Shown here one piece after another: positions 7,105-14,875 of a stretch of 23,641 bases of DNA (position 1 is its first letter; each line of letters opens with the position of its first letter). A program made the position numbers and the translations under genes. This DNA comes from JAKACU01 sp021821185 (GTDB taxonomy: Bacteria > Bacillota > Bacilli > Alicyclobacillales > SLC66). The stretch covers positions 1 through 23,641 of the forward strand of contig DAHWJX010000043.1 in assembly GCA_027343965.1 (NCBI GenBank), given 5' to 3'. Below the pieces are notes generated by a model. The model did not search any database. It saw only the letters and a program-made list of their open reading frames with translations, and was not told where the DNA came from.

Positions 7105-7770
7105 GCCTGGTTTTACTTCGTAAGCCTGTATCCCTTTCGCTCGCACTTGTTGAACAAACGCATGCGCATCTTGCCGAATCAACTCAAAAGTATCATAGTG
7201 CATCGGCATCACAGCCTTTGGTGCTAAAAGTTCTGCCGCATACAGTGCATCATCCGGCCCCATGGTGTAGTTATCCCCGATCGGCAGCATGGCCAGATCA
7301 AGCGGGTGTCGTTGTCCAATCAATTTCATATCACTAAACAACGCTGTATCCCCTGCATGATAGATCGTTTTTCCATCTGCGCGAAAGAGGAGGCCTACAG
7401 GATTGCCCCCATACACCATCCCCTGAAGAGTATCGATACCTGCTCCATGAAAAGCGAGGGTAAATTTGACCCATCCAAAAGAGAACTCATGGGCTCCTCC
7501 CAAATGCATGGCATGCACAGCTACACCTTGCTGTCTCAACCACCCGGCTAATTCCGCACACGCCACGACTAGCGCTCCTGTGCGTTTGGCGATGGCGACC
7601 GTATCACCTAAGTGATCACCGTGACCATGTGTAAGCAAAATTGCGTCCGCATGCACCTCTTCAGCCTTTACTGGTGAAAGTGCATTTTCCGTGAAAAATG
7701 GGTCAATTAAAATTGTGTGTGAATTCGTCATAATAGAAACCGCAGCATGGCCAAAAAATGTTACTTTCAT
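7087..7770 (-). CDS. UPF0173 metal-dependent hydrolase (YtkL family)
   Basis: 227 residues, a metallo-beta-lactamase-fold protein very close in pattern to B. subtilis YtkL. It starts MKVTFFGHAA, then shows LIDPFF, the metal-binding signature LTHGHGDHLGD (His48, His50, Asp52, His53), MHLGGAHEFSFGWVKF, the YHAGDTALFSDMKLIG segment, LPIGDNYTMGPDDA and MPMHYDTF with a further metal-ligand His. This full set of ligands suggests an active enzyme binding two metal ions; the substrate is not known for the family. The ATG at 7770 matches the family start, and the longer frame to 7839 is not needed. A TATACT sequence at 7816-7811 (minus) could be its -10. It is divergent from the transketolase gene. 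Confidence 0.92.
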   Translation of the reverse strand: MKVTFFGHAAVSIMTNSHTILIDPFFTENALSPVKAEEVHADAILLTHGHGDHLGDTVAIAKRTGALVVACAELAGWLRQQGVAVHAMHLGGAHEFSFGWVKFTLAFHGAGIDTLQGMVYGGNPVGLLFRADGKTIYHAGDTALFSDMKLIGQRHPLDLAMLPIGDNYTMGPDDALYAAELLAPKAVMPMHYDTFELIRQDAHAFVQQVRAKGIQAYEVKPGESVKI

Positions 7771-7856
7771 CAATCGCCCATCCCTTCCTAGGCTAAATCC
7801 CCTTAAGTACAGTATACACGAGGTGTACCAACTCAACATACGTCATGATTTGTTCG

Positions 7857-7888
7857 CGAAAACTTACATTTTCGTGCATAATGTAAGT
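7857..7888. repeat. Two overlapping inverted repeats upstream of transketolase
   Basis: CGAAAA (7857-7862) with TTTTCG (7869-7874), and ACTTACATT (7862-7870) with AATGTAAGT (7880-7888). The second is a perfect 9-bp repeat with a 9-nt centre. The two share bases and could not pair at once. They end 28 nt before the transketolase ATG and could be an operator or a leader hairpin. Confidence 0.5.
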
Positions 7889-7916
7889 ATCTAAGCAGGG
7901 AAAGGCATGGTGGAAT

Positions 7917-9935
7917 ATGGCGACAACAAGCATGGACGCCTTGGCGATCAATGCGATCCGCACGCTGTCAATCGACGGCGTGGAACAAGCAAACTCCGGA
8001 CACCCAGGACTTCCTATGGGTGCTGCCCCAATGGCTTATGTGTTATGGACGCGTTTTATGCGACACAATCCGCAAAATCCAGCCTGGTATAACAGAGATC
8101 GTTTTGTGTTATCAGCAGGACACGGATCGATGCTTCTCTATAGTTTGTTGCACTTGTTACAGTATGATCTTACGATCGATGACCTTAAACAGTTTCGACA
8201 GTGGGGAAGCCGTACGCCAGGCCATCCTGAATATAAACATACGCCTGGTGTGGAAACCACGACAGGTCCATTGGGTCAAGGCTTCGCCAATGCAGTTGGC
8301 TTTGCTATGGCGGAACGCTTTCTCGCCGCAAAATTCAATCGAGAAAAGTTTCCCGTCATCGACCATTATACGTATGCTCTTTGTGGCGATGGAGATTTGA
8401 TGGAAGGTATCTCGTACGAAGCGGCATCTCTTGCCGGACATTTAAAGCTTAATCGTCTGATCGTCTTGTATGACTCTAACGACATCTCTTTAGATGGCCC
8501 CACCACGCGCAGTTTTACGGAAAATGTCAGAGAACGTTTCTTAGCCGCAAACTGGAATTATTTGCGTGTAGAAAACGGTAATGACACGGAGGAAATTGAA
8601 CAAGCGATTGCTAACGCAAAGCAATCAACGGACAAACCTACGATTGTCGAAGTCCGTACCGTGATCGGTTTTGGAAGTCCTGGCAAACAAGGGACTTCGG
8701 CAGCCCATGGTTCGCCATTAGGCGCTAAGGAGACACAACTGGCCAAAGAGCAGTATGGATGGAACTATGAACCATTTTTTGTGCCCTCCGAAGTGAAAGA
8801 TCATTTTGCGAGCAAGGTTGCGCAAGCGAGAGAACATGAATCTGCATGGATACACATGATGCAAGACTACACCACGCAATTCCCAGAGGATGCAAAGGAG
8901 TTTTTCGCCACGATGCAAGGTGAGTTACCCGCATCATGGGAGGAAACCCTGCCATTTTATGATGTCGACAGTGAAAAGATGGCGACTCGTAAAGCGTCCG
9001 GTCTCGCGATCAATGCGATCGCTAAGGGCATACCTACCTTTCTCGGCGGTTCGGCCGATCTTTCGTCATCTAACGATACAACGATCAAAGGTGAAGAGGT
9101 CTTTTGTGCTGAAAATGCCAGCGGGCGTAATCTTTGGTTTGGCGTAAGAGAACACGCGATGGGTGCCATCTTAAATGGACTGGCTTTACATGGTGGGTTG
9201 CATCCGTTTGGCGCTACATTTCTTGTCTTCTCAGATTATTTGCGACCATCCATTCGACTCGCTTCCTTAATGAAACTTCCCGTCGTCTATGTGTTTACCC
9301 ACGACAGCATCGGTGTCGGTGAAGACGGACCCACGCACCAGCCTGTCGAACACGTCGCTGCCTTGCGAATCATTCCTAATCTCGTTACCTTTCGACCTGC
9401 CGATGCCAATGAAACCACAGCCGCGTGGCGTTACGCACTTACCCATCGCGACCGTCCCGTCGCACTGGCGCTAACAAGACAGACCCTGCCTATTTTGCCT
9501 GGCACAAAGGAACAAGCTACAGTCGGAGTCGAAAAGGGCGGCTACGTTATTGCTAAGGAAAGCGGCTCTTCCATTGATGCGATCTTGCTTGCCACAGGCT
9601 CAGAAGTTAGCTTGGCCGTGAAAGCAAAACAACAACTGGAAAATGAAGGGCTATCCATTCGCGTGGTCAGTTTACCATCCATGCGCTTATTTGATGAACA
9701 GCCGCACGCTTACCAAGACATGGTTTTGCCGCAAGACGTAAAGGCTCGCGTATCGATTGAGATGGAACATCCTTTTGGATGGAACAAGTACGTGGGTGAT
9801 AACGGCGTTGTTATTGGCATTGATCATTTTGGCGCATCTGCCCCCGCCGATATTTTAATGGAAGAGTTTGGCATTACTAAAGAGGCAGTCATCGAAGCCG
9901 TAAAAACCAGCATGCAAAGGAGCCAACAGGCATGA
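7917..9935 (+). CDS. tkt: Transketolase
   Basis: 672 residues, the full length for the family. A thiamine-diphosphate enzyme that moves two-carbon ketol units between sugar phosphates in the non-oxidative pentose phosphate pathway; cytoplasmic. Motifs in order: SGHPGLPMGAAPMAYVLW (28-44), SAGHGSMLLY, TPGHPEYKHTPGVETTTGPL with catalytic His (100-119), the ThDP/metal site CGDGDLMEGISYEA (156-169), DSNDISLDG (186-194), DLSSSN (381-386), FGVREHAMG with the catalytic Glu412, and HDSIGVGEDGPTHQPVEH. All key residues are present. The ATG at 7917 has AGGGAAAGG about 11 nt upstream; an internal ATG at 7932 is an alternative start. The stop overlaps the transaldolase start as ATGA, so the two are translationally coupled. 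Confidence 0.97.
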   Translation: MATTSMDALAINAIRTLSIDGVEQANSGHPGLPMGAAPMAYVLWTRFMRHNPQNPAWYNRDRFVLSAGHGSMLLYSLLHLLQYDLTIDDLKQFRQWGSRTPGHPEYKHTPGVETTTGPLGQGFANAVGFAMAERFLAAKFNREKFPVIDHYTYALCGDGDLMEGISYEAASLAGHLKLNRLIVLYDSNDISLDGPTTRSFTENVRERFLAANWNYLRVENGNDTEEIEQAIANAKQSTDKPTIVEVRTVIGFGSPGKQGTSAAHGSPLGAKETQLAKEQYGWNYEPFFVPSEVKDHFASKVAQAREHESAWIHMMQDYTTQFPEDAKEFFATMQGELPASWEETLPFYDVDSEKMATRKASGLAINAIAKGIPTFLGGSADLSSSNDTTIKGEEVFCAENASGRNLWFGVREHAMGAILNGLALHGGLHPFGATFLVFSDYLRPSIRLASLMKLPVVYVFTHDSIGVGEDGPTHQPVEHVAALRIIPNLVTFRPADANETTAAWRYALTHRDRPVALALTRQTLPILPGTKEQATVGVEKGGYVIAKESGSSIDAILLATGSEVSLAVKAKQQLENEGLSIRVVSLPSMRLFDEQPHAYQDMVLPQDVKARVSIEMEHPFGWNKYVGDNGVVIGIDHFGASAPADILMEEFGITKEAVIEAVKTSMQRSQQA

Positions 9936-11023
9936 GTAAACTCCATGAACTAAATACCCTAGGGCAAAGCCCTTGGTTAGACTATATCCGAAAAGACATG
10001 GTTGAAAATGGTGAATTGGCCCAATTGGTGGAACAAGGGGTTCGTGGTGTTACATCAAATCCAACGATCTTTGAAAATGCCATCGCGAAAAGTGCTCTTT
10101 ATCAAGAAGATATTGAACGTTTAGCTCGCGAAAACAAGAGCACCACAGAGATTTACGACGCACTAGCTTTTGCTGATATTCAAAAAGCGGCGGACATTCT
10201 TCGCCCCGTCTATGACAAATCCAGTGGAGCCGACGGATTTGTCAGTCTTGAAGTACCACCCGATATGTGCGATAACCATCAAGAAACGATTACAGAAGCC
10301 AAGCGCATTTGGAGCGCAGTCGATCGACCTAATCTTATGGTCAAAGTGCCTTCTACTAAGGAAGGTCTTCTCGCCATCACTGAACTTATCAGCGACGGTA
10401 TCAATGTCAATGTCACTTTAATGTTTACACAACAAGATTATCTCGATGTCGCGCGTGCTTACATTGATGGGCTCGCCAAACGCAGAGCAAAAGGCGGTGA
10501 CATAAGCCGCGTAGCATCAGTCGCGAGCGTATTTGTCAGCCGTATCGATTCGGCTGTAGAGAGTCTCGTAGACGACGATCTTTTGAATCGTCTCATGGGC
10601 AAAGTGGCAATAGCCAATACGCGCAAAATTTACGAATTGTTTCAACAAGAATTTGCATCACCGCGATTTCACGAACTTTTGGTAAACGGAGCTCAAATGC
10701 AGAGGCCTTTATGGGCTTCGACGGGCACAAAAAACAAATCTTTGCCAGACACTCTTTACATAGACGAACTGATCGGTCCTGACACTGTCAACACGATGCC
10801 TCCAGCCACGCTTGAAGCCTTTGTGTCCCACGGAAATCCTGTCGTGACAGTTGATCAACACCGCGAAGATGATAATGCTATTTTGGCCTTATGCGAATCG
10901 CAGCAAATCAACCTCGCCAAGATCGGTGACGGTTTGAAACAAAAAGGTTTAACTGCATTTGCCGAGTCGTTTAATCATCTGATACAAACGATCGATGATG
11001 TGCGCACATCAGCCATTCATTAA
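9932..11023 (+). CDS. tal: Transaldolase
   Basis: 363 residues; transfers a dihydroxyacetone unit from sedoheptulose-7-phosphate to glyceraldehyde-3-phosphate, completing the non-oxidative pentose phosphate branch with the upstream transketolase. It belongs to the longer (about 360-aa) transaldolase class typified by actinobacterial Tal, not the short 215-aa form known from Bacillus. Visible motifs: SPWLDYIRKDMV, GVRGVTSNPTIFENAI, VSLEVPPDMC, then NLMVKVPST with the Schiff-base Lys138, GINVNVTLMF and RVASVASVFVSRID. The ATG at 9932 overlaps the transketolase stop by 4 nt and has AGGAG about 8 nt upstream inside that gene. An intrinsic terminator follows. Confidence 0.96.
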   Translation: MSKLHELNTLGQSPWLDYIRKDMVENGELAQLVEQGVRGVTSNPTIFENAIAKSALYQEDIERLARENKSTTEIYDALAFADIQKAADILRPVYDKSSGADGFVSLEVPPDMCDNHQETITEAKRIWSAVDRPNLMVKVPSTKEGLLAITELISDGINVNVTLMFTQQDYLDVARAYIDGLAKRRAKGGDISRVASVASVFVSRIDSAVESLVDDDLLNRLMGKVAIANTRKIYELFQQEFASPRFHELLVNGAQMQRPLWASTGTKNKSLPDTLYIDELIGPDTVNTMPPATLEAFVSHGNPVVTVDQHREDDNAILALCESQQINLAKIGDGLKQKGLTAFAESFNHLIQTIDDVRTSAIH

Positions 11024-11044
11024 AACTAATACTCCACGTGTGTT

Positions 11045-11077
11045 GTCTCCTCTCGATTATTGGGAGGAGACTTTTTT
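11045..11077 (+). terminator. Intrinsic terminator of the tkt-tal operon
   Basis: GTCTCCTC (11045-11052) pairs with GAGGAGAC (11064-11071), followed directly by TTTTTT (11072-11077). Confidence 0.9.
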
Positions 11078-11131
11078 ATACACAAAGTTTGCTACAAGCA
11101 CACCATGAAGCAATGAACTAGGCTGGATTAA

Positions 11132-11175
11132 AAACACGAACAAAATATAAAATGTCTCTATTTTCGTTCGTGAAT
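11132..11175. promoter_or_regulatory. PurBox-like inverted pair (candidate PurR operator)
   Basis: CACGAAC at 11135-11141 is repeated inverted as GTTCGTG at 11166-11172, each with A/T-rich flanks. The layout resembles the two CGAAC-centred PurBoxes bound by the Bacilli purine repressor PurR; the gap between 13-bp boxes is 18 bp here, close to the 16-17 bp known. It ends 4-5 bp before the -35 box of a purine/cytosine-type permease gene. PurR itself is not in the window, so this is inference. Confidence 0.55.
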
Positions 11176-11179
11176 TCTA

Positions 11180-11208
11180 TTGACTGATTACCTTTGTCAG
11201 GTGATACT
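11180..11208 (+). promoter_or_regulatory. Sigma-A-type promoter of the NCS1 permease gene
   Basis: TTGACT (11180-11185) and GATACT (11203-11208) are separated by 17 bp, 32 nt upstream of the ATG at 11241. The -35 matches 5 of 6 consensus bases and the -10 matches 4 of 6. Confidence 0.6.
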
Positions 11209-11240
11209 AGAAAATGAAGACATCACATAGGGAGGTCATT

Positions 11241-12644
11241 ATGCAAACACAAGAAGCATATGGCGATGAAGTATTGCACGTTGAGCCGCATGGCATTGAT
11301 CCGATTCCGGAAACAGAGCGCCATGGCCGTACGCGCAACATTTTTACACTTTGGTTCAGCGCAAACCTCGAGTTTGCCACATTGAGTCTAGGTGTGTTAT
11401 CTATTGGTGTATTTGGTTTGAATATGTGGCAAGCCGCTTTAGCCATTATCATCGGTACCGTTGTTGGTGCGTTGGCTATCGGTGCACTTACGACGTTTGG
11501 CTACAAATGGGGCATTCCCCAACTGATCCAATCACGCGGAGCCTTCGGATTTATCGGTAATATGTTCCCTGCCTTATTTAATTTTATAGCTGGTATAGGT
11601 TGGTATGCGGTCAATACAGTACTTGGTGTATATGCACTTCAATGGGTACTTCCTATCGGATTTTTACCAGACTTAATTATTATGATCGTCTTACAAGCTA
11701 TTGTTAGCGTCTATGGGCATAATCTTATTCATTTCGTTGAGCGTCTTTCAGCACTGATCCTTGCTGTCGTCTTTATCATTGTTACTGTGTTCGCTATTGG
11801 CCATGTTCATTTAAACATCGCTGAAAACCTGAAAACCGTGAGTAATTTTGGCGGATTTTCCGGCGCCTTTATTCTTGCCGTTGGTGTTTCTCTCTCTTAC
11901 ATGATGGGATGGATGACCTTTAGCTCAGATTACAGCCGTTATCTTCCCAAAAACACGTCAGTCAAAAAAGCGTTTCATTCAGCATTTTGGGGTAACGTCA
12001 TCCCTTGTATCTGGCTTGAGCTTCTTGGAGCGGCTCTCGCCACGGTAAAAGCTGTGTACATTCCGACCGATGTTATATCAGGTATCTTACCGCACTGGCT
12101 TGGTGTCATCACGATGTTGGCGATTATTCTAGGCACACTCACCGCAAACGTCTTGAACATCTACTCCGGGTCTTTATCTCTTCTTGCCATTGATGTAGCC
12201 TGGGTTCGAGCTGTAGCACCGAAACGTTGGGTCGCTGCTTTGATCGTTGGTCTACTTGGTGGCATCCTATCTTATATCGGCGGCCAAAATAATTACTATC
12301 AGAACTACAGCAATTTTCTTTATGTTCTTGCTTATTGGGTCAGCCCATGGCTGGCTGTGGTGCTACTGGATTATGTGTTGTTTCGTCGCCATCGTAGCGA
12401 TGTACGAGATTTTTATGAAAATGCCGGAAGCTTTCGTGCAGGTTTTTGGGCATTCGTCATTGGCGCTCTTGTCTCATCACTGTTCTTCAATCAGTTGTAC
12501 TTTACGGGACTTATCGCAAAGAGCTTACCGCAAATTGGCGATATCTCCTATTACGTAAGCTTTATCGTGGCCAGTATTTTATATATCTGGTTTTCATCCT
12601 CTACGCGCAAAGCAGCACGTGTCACCAAGGCCAAGTTAGCCTAA
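11241..12644 (+). CDS. NCS1-family purine/cytosine-type permease
   Basis: A 467-residue integral membrane transporter with about 12 hydrophobic segments. It belongs to the nucleobase:cation symporter-1 family (cytosine, purines, uracil, allantoin or HMP). The N-terminal cytoplasmic part VEPHGIDPIPETERHGRTRN followed by LWFSANLEF is the purine-cytosine permease pattern. Further family marks are SRGAFGFIGNMFPALFNFI, GWYAVNT, GVSLSYMMGWMTFSSDYSRY and TLTANVLNIYSGSLSLLA. It would import a nucleobase or a related compound with a cation. The exact substrate cannot be told from the sequence; the PurBox-like element upstream favours a purine. The ATG at 11241 has GGGAGG 5 nt upstream, while the in-frame ATG at 11214 has none. 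Single-gene unit with its own promoter and terminator. Confidence 0.85.
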   Translation: MQTQEAYGDEVLHVEPHGIDPIPETERHGRTRNIFTLWFSANLEFATLSLGVLSIGVFGLNMWQAALAIIIGTVVGALAIGALTTFGYKWGIPQLIQSRGAFGFIGNMFPALFNFIAGIGWYAVNTVLGVYALQWVLPIGFLPDLIIMIVLQAIVSVYGHNLIHFVERLSALILAVVFIIVTVFAIGHVHLNIAENLKTVSNFGGFSGAFILAVGVSLSYMMGWMTFSSDYSRYLPKNTSVKKAFHSAFWGNVIPCIWLELLGAALATVKAVYIPTDVISGILPHWLGVITMLAIILGTLTANVLNIYSGSLSLLAIDVAWVRAVAPKRWVAALIVGLLGGILSYIGGQNNYYQNYSNFLYVLAYWVSPWLAVVLLDYVLFRRHRSDVRDFYENAGSFRAGFWAFVIGALVSSLFFNQLYFTGLIAKSLPQIGDISYYVSFIVASILYIWFSSSTRKAARVTKAKLA

Positions 12645-12652
12645 GTATCTAC

Positions 12653-12694
12653 AAAAGCCCACCACTTGAACTGAATGCTCAGTGGCGGGCTTTT
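12653..12694. terminator. Bidirectional intrinsic terminator between permease and ccm operon
   Basis: AAAAGCCC-A-CCACT pairs with AGTGG-C-GGGCTTTT around a 14-nt loop, with T-rich ends on both strands. It terminates the permease gene rightward and the ccm operon leftward after ccmD. Confidence 0.85.
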
Positions 12695-12701
12695 CTTTAT
12701 G

Positions 12702-12848
12702 TCACGATGGTGTATTGGACCAATGATCAACCATTTTCCGTAGATCGTCGAGCTCTTTACGTAATGTTCGCTCCCTTGTTATCAAGACAATCATGTACAA
12801 GAATGTTCCTATCCATACCACCAACGCTGCGGCTAAAACGTATCCCAC
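12702..12848 (-). CDS. ccmD: CcmD-like small membrane protein
   Basis: A 48-residue gene, found by translating the gap after ccmC. GTG start at 12848; GAGAGGGG lies 7 nt upstream, inside the end of ccmC, only 3 nt beyond the ccmC stop. The protein begins MGYVLAAALVVWIGTFLYM (one membrane helix) and continues LITRERTLRKELDDLRKMV, a basic-acidic cytoplasmic helix. This is the usual plan of CcmD, the small subunit that releases holo-CcmE from the CcmABC heme exporter. It is the last gene of the operon and ends just before the shared terminator. Position after ccmC and size support the call; sequence alone would be weak because CcmD is poorly conserved. Confidence 0.8.
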   Translation of the reverse strand: MGYVLAAALVVWIGTFLYMIVLITRERTLRKELDDLRKMVDHWSNTPS

Positions 12849-12851
12849 GTG

Positions 12852-13559
12852 TTATCCCCTCTCATTTTGAAGTTGATGAAGCTTCTTGCGAACTTGCTCA
12901 CGTAAATCATCCAACGCATCTTTATCTTGTTGCAGTAAGGTTACCATGCATAATAAAAAGAGATAAAAAAAGATAAATACGGCAATGCTAAACAATAAAG
13001 TGAGGACCATACTTGGAGGCATATTAAAACCTGTTGCAGTGATTACGCTTGGATGGATACCTCGCCACCATGTCACCGACTCATGGATAATGGGAAGATC
13101 AATTGCCGCTATGATGCCAAAAACGGCGGATACTCGAGCTGACCGATCCCGATTGGCAATGGATACCCGGAGCAAGAGATAGCCTACATAAAGAAACCAC
13201 AAGATGAGCGTCGATGTTAACGTTGGATCCCAGGTCCACCATACGTTCCATACGGCCTCACCCCAAATGGAACCACTCACTAGTACCAGCGTCGTAAAGA
13301 CCAAACCAATCTCGGCCGACGCAGCAGCAAGTCGATCCCAAAAAACGTTCTTTTTTATCAAAAAAACAATGCTTGCAATTGCTGTAATTCCAAAAGCTAA
13401 GAATGCATCTGTTGCACTTGCAACATGATAATATAAGATACGTACCGTATCGCCCATCTGAGCTTCCGGAGGCGACCAAATAAAATCAAGATATTGACTA
13501 ACCACCATCGCTGCAAACAAGATAGCGAGCAATCCCTTACGAACTTGAGCCAAGACCAT
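12852..13559 (-). CDS. ccmC: Heme exporter protein CcmC
   Basis: A 235-residue polytopic membrane protein (six hydrophobic segments) of the heme-handling family. It presents heme to CcmE on the outer face of the membrane. The tryptophan-rich WWD signature is EAVWNVWWTWDPTLTS (101-116). Two flanking His that would ligate heme are His45 (ILYYHVASA) and His159 (PIIHESVTWWRGIHP). The length is normal (about 240). The ATG at 13559 overlaps the ccmB stop by 1 nt (TGATG) with GGAGG 4 nt upstream. A TTG at 13562 is possible but sits too close to the ribosome binding site. Followed by ccmD. Confidence 0.93.
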   Translation of the reverse strand: MVLAQVRKGLLAILFAAMVVSQYLDFIWSPPEAQMGDTVRILYYHVASATDAFLAFGITAIASIVFLIKKNVFWDRLAAASAEIGLVFTTLVLVSGSIWGEAVWNVWWTWDPTLTSTLILWFLYVGYLLLRVSIANRDRSARVSAVFGIIAAIDLPIIHESVTWWRGIHPSVITATGFNMPPSMVLTLLFSIAVFIFFYLFLLCMVTLLQQDKDALDDLREQVRKKLHQLQNERG

Positions 13560-14233
13560 CAAACCTCCACAAGAATCTCAAACAACAATCCAGGCAGAAC
13601 CAAAAACAAAACCGCATAGCCCCCTAAGACCGCCCACCATGCTGTCAAGAGTCCCAGTCCTGAGGCATACCAAACAGCTTGCGTGATCGTTTGCACGGCA
13701 AGAAAGAGCGGGATAGCCAAAGGAAACAAAAGGATCGGTACGACAATTTCCCTCAGGTTACTGGCGCTTGCTACACTTGTCAAGAATGTGCCCAAGGCCA
13801 TAAACGAAAGCGTACACAGTAATGTGGCCAAGATAAAAAGCATTGGCACCTGTGGAACGGATTGCCTAAGCACAAGCATAAACATCGGCACTAAGACAAG
13901 CTCAACCAGAAGCATAAACAAGGTATTCGACAGGACCCGCGCATAAAAGATGACGCTACGATCCATTGGTGCCATCAGGGCTCCCAAAAGTGCTCCGTCC
14001 CAACGTTCCTTATCATCCTGACGGTTAAGCCCGAGATAGCCTGCTATAAAAATCAGCACCCACAATACCGAAGGAAGCGAATGCACTTCATACATACTCC
14101 ATCCTGAAACGGAGAACCCCAACAACACCAAAAGCAAGAAAGCAAATGTCACAGCCGATACAAAAAGTGTCTTTGTGCGAAATTCTACCGCCAAATCTTT
14201 GCTCGTAAGCACCCACAGGCTGCGCAGATACAT
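13559..14233 (-). CDS. ccmB: Heme exporter permease subunit CcmB
   Basis: A 224-residue hydrophobic protein with about six membrane segments, the permease partner of CcmA in the CcmABC transporter-like complex that drives release of heme-loaded CcmE. Family features: the N-terminal cytoplasmic SKDLAVEFRTKT, then long hydrophobic stretches, and GALMAPMDRSVIFYARVLSN in the cytoplasmic loop. The ATG at 14233 overlaps the ccmA stop (TGATG) and has GGGGGA about 8-9 nt upstream, inside ccmA. Order ccmA-ccmB-ccmC with 1-nt overlaps implies strict translational coupling. Confidence 0.9.
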   Translation of the reverse strand: MYLRSLWVLTSKDLAVEFRTKTLFVSAVTFAFLLLVLLGFSVSGWSMYEVHSLPSVLWVLIFIAGYLGLNRQDDKERWDGALLGALMAPMDRSVIFYARVLSNTLFMLLVELVLVPMFMLVLRQSVPQVPMLFILATLLCTLSFMALGTFLTSVASASNLREIVVPILLFPLAIPLFLAVQTITQAVWYASGLGLLTAWWAVLGGYAVLFLVLPGLLFEILVEV

Positions 14234-14874
14234 CAAGTCAATCCCCCTTGAAGCAGGTAGCCGCCATCGATCGTAACGCGCCGTGTCGCTAACTTTATGA
14301 CCTGGTTCTCATCGTGACTGACAAAAATTACACCGGAGCCTTCATTGACAAGACCGTCAAACCATGATTCAGCGAGTAACGTATGCCGTGCATCGAGACC
14401 ATCAAATGGTTCGTCCAATAAAAGGATTTGTGGCTTAGGTAAAAGGGCGCGCGCTATCGATACCCTTTGCCTCATTCCCTTTGACAAAGTCTTTGTGATT
14501 TCATCAGCATCCAATGATAAGTGCACCTTTTCCAACCATAAATCAACATGATCTTGGGGATTAGTCAGGTGATAAAGTTTAGCGTAATAAAGAAGATTTT
14601 CCCGCACGGTCAAATCCCCATATAACATGGACTCTTGAAATACCACGCCGATCGTCTTTCGAACCGATGCCGTTATGGGTTGGCCAAGTACTTCAATCGT
14701 ACCTTGCGTCGGCCTGGACAAACCTGCCATGACGCGCAATAAGGTGGTTTTACCGCTTCCATTTAAACCCTGTAGGCCAATCATTTCACCGCGCTCCAAC
14801 GAAAAATTCACGTCCGACAAGAGCATCCGGTGACCCACTTCTTTACACACATTGCGCAAGGTTAGCAAACTCAT
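14233..14874 (-). CDS. ccmA: Heme exporter ATP-binding protein CcmA
   Basis: A 213-residue ABC ATPase; ATP hydrolysis by CcmAB releases holo-CcmE from CcmC. All motifs are intact: Walker A GLNGSGKT (36-43), Q-loop Gln80, signature LSKGMRQR (130-137), Walker B ILLLDEP (150-156, Asp154 and Glu155) and H-loop His187 (FVSHD). The ATG at 14874 is chosen because it gives the normal CcmA N-terminus MSLLTLRNVCKEVG. The frame extends to 14949, but that extra part overlaps the end of the preceding gene. The start lies 1 nt after the stop of that gene, with no strong ribosome binding site, so translation is probably coupled. Confidence 0.93.
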   Translation of the reverse strand: MSLLTLRNVCKEVGHRMLLSDVNFSLERGEMIGLQGLNGSGKTTLLRVMAGLSRPTQGTIEVLGQPITASVRKTIGVVFQESMLYGDLTVRENLLYYAKLYHLTNPQDHVDLWLEKVHLSLDADEITKTLSKGMRQRVSIARALLPKPQILLLDEPFDGLDARHTLLAESWFDGLVNEGSGVIFVSHDENQVIKLATRRVTIDGGYLLQGGLT

Positions 14875-14875
14875 G

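Noticed and set aside
11078..11240. A riboswitch upstream of the permease
   Set aside because: The region does not show the purine riboswitch core, and the inverted repeat lies upstream of the promoter, so it would not be in the RNA.
12446..12976. A 176-codon plus-strand frame across the permease end
   Set aside because: It runs through the permease C-terminus, the terminator, ccmD and ccmC; it is an overlap artefact.
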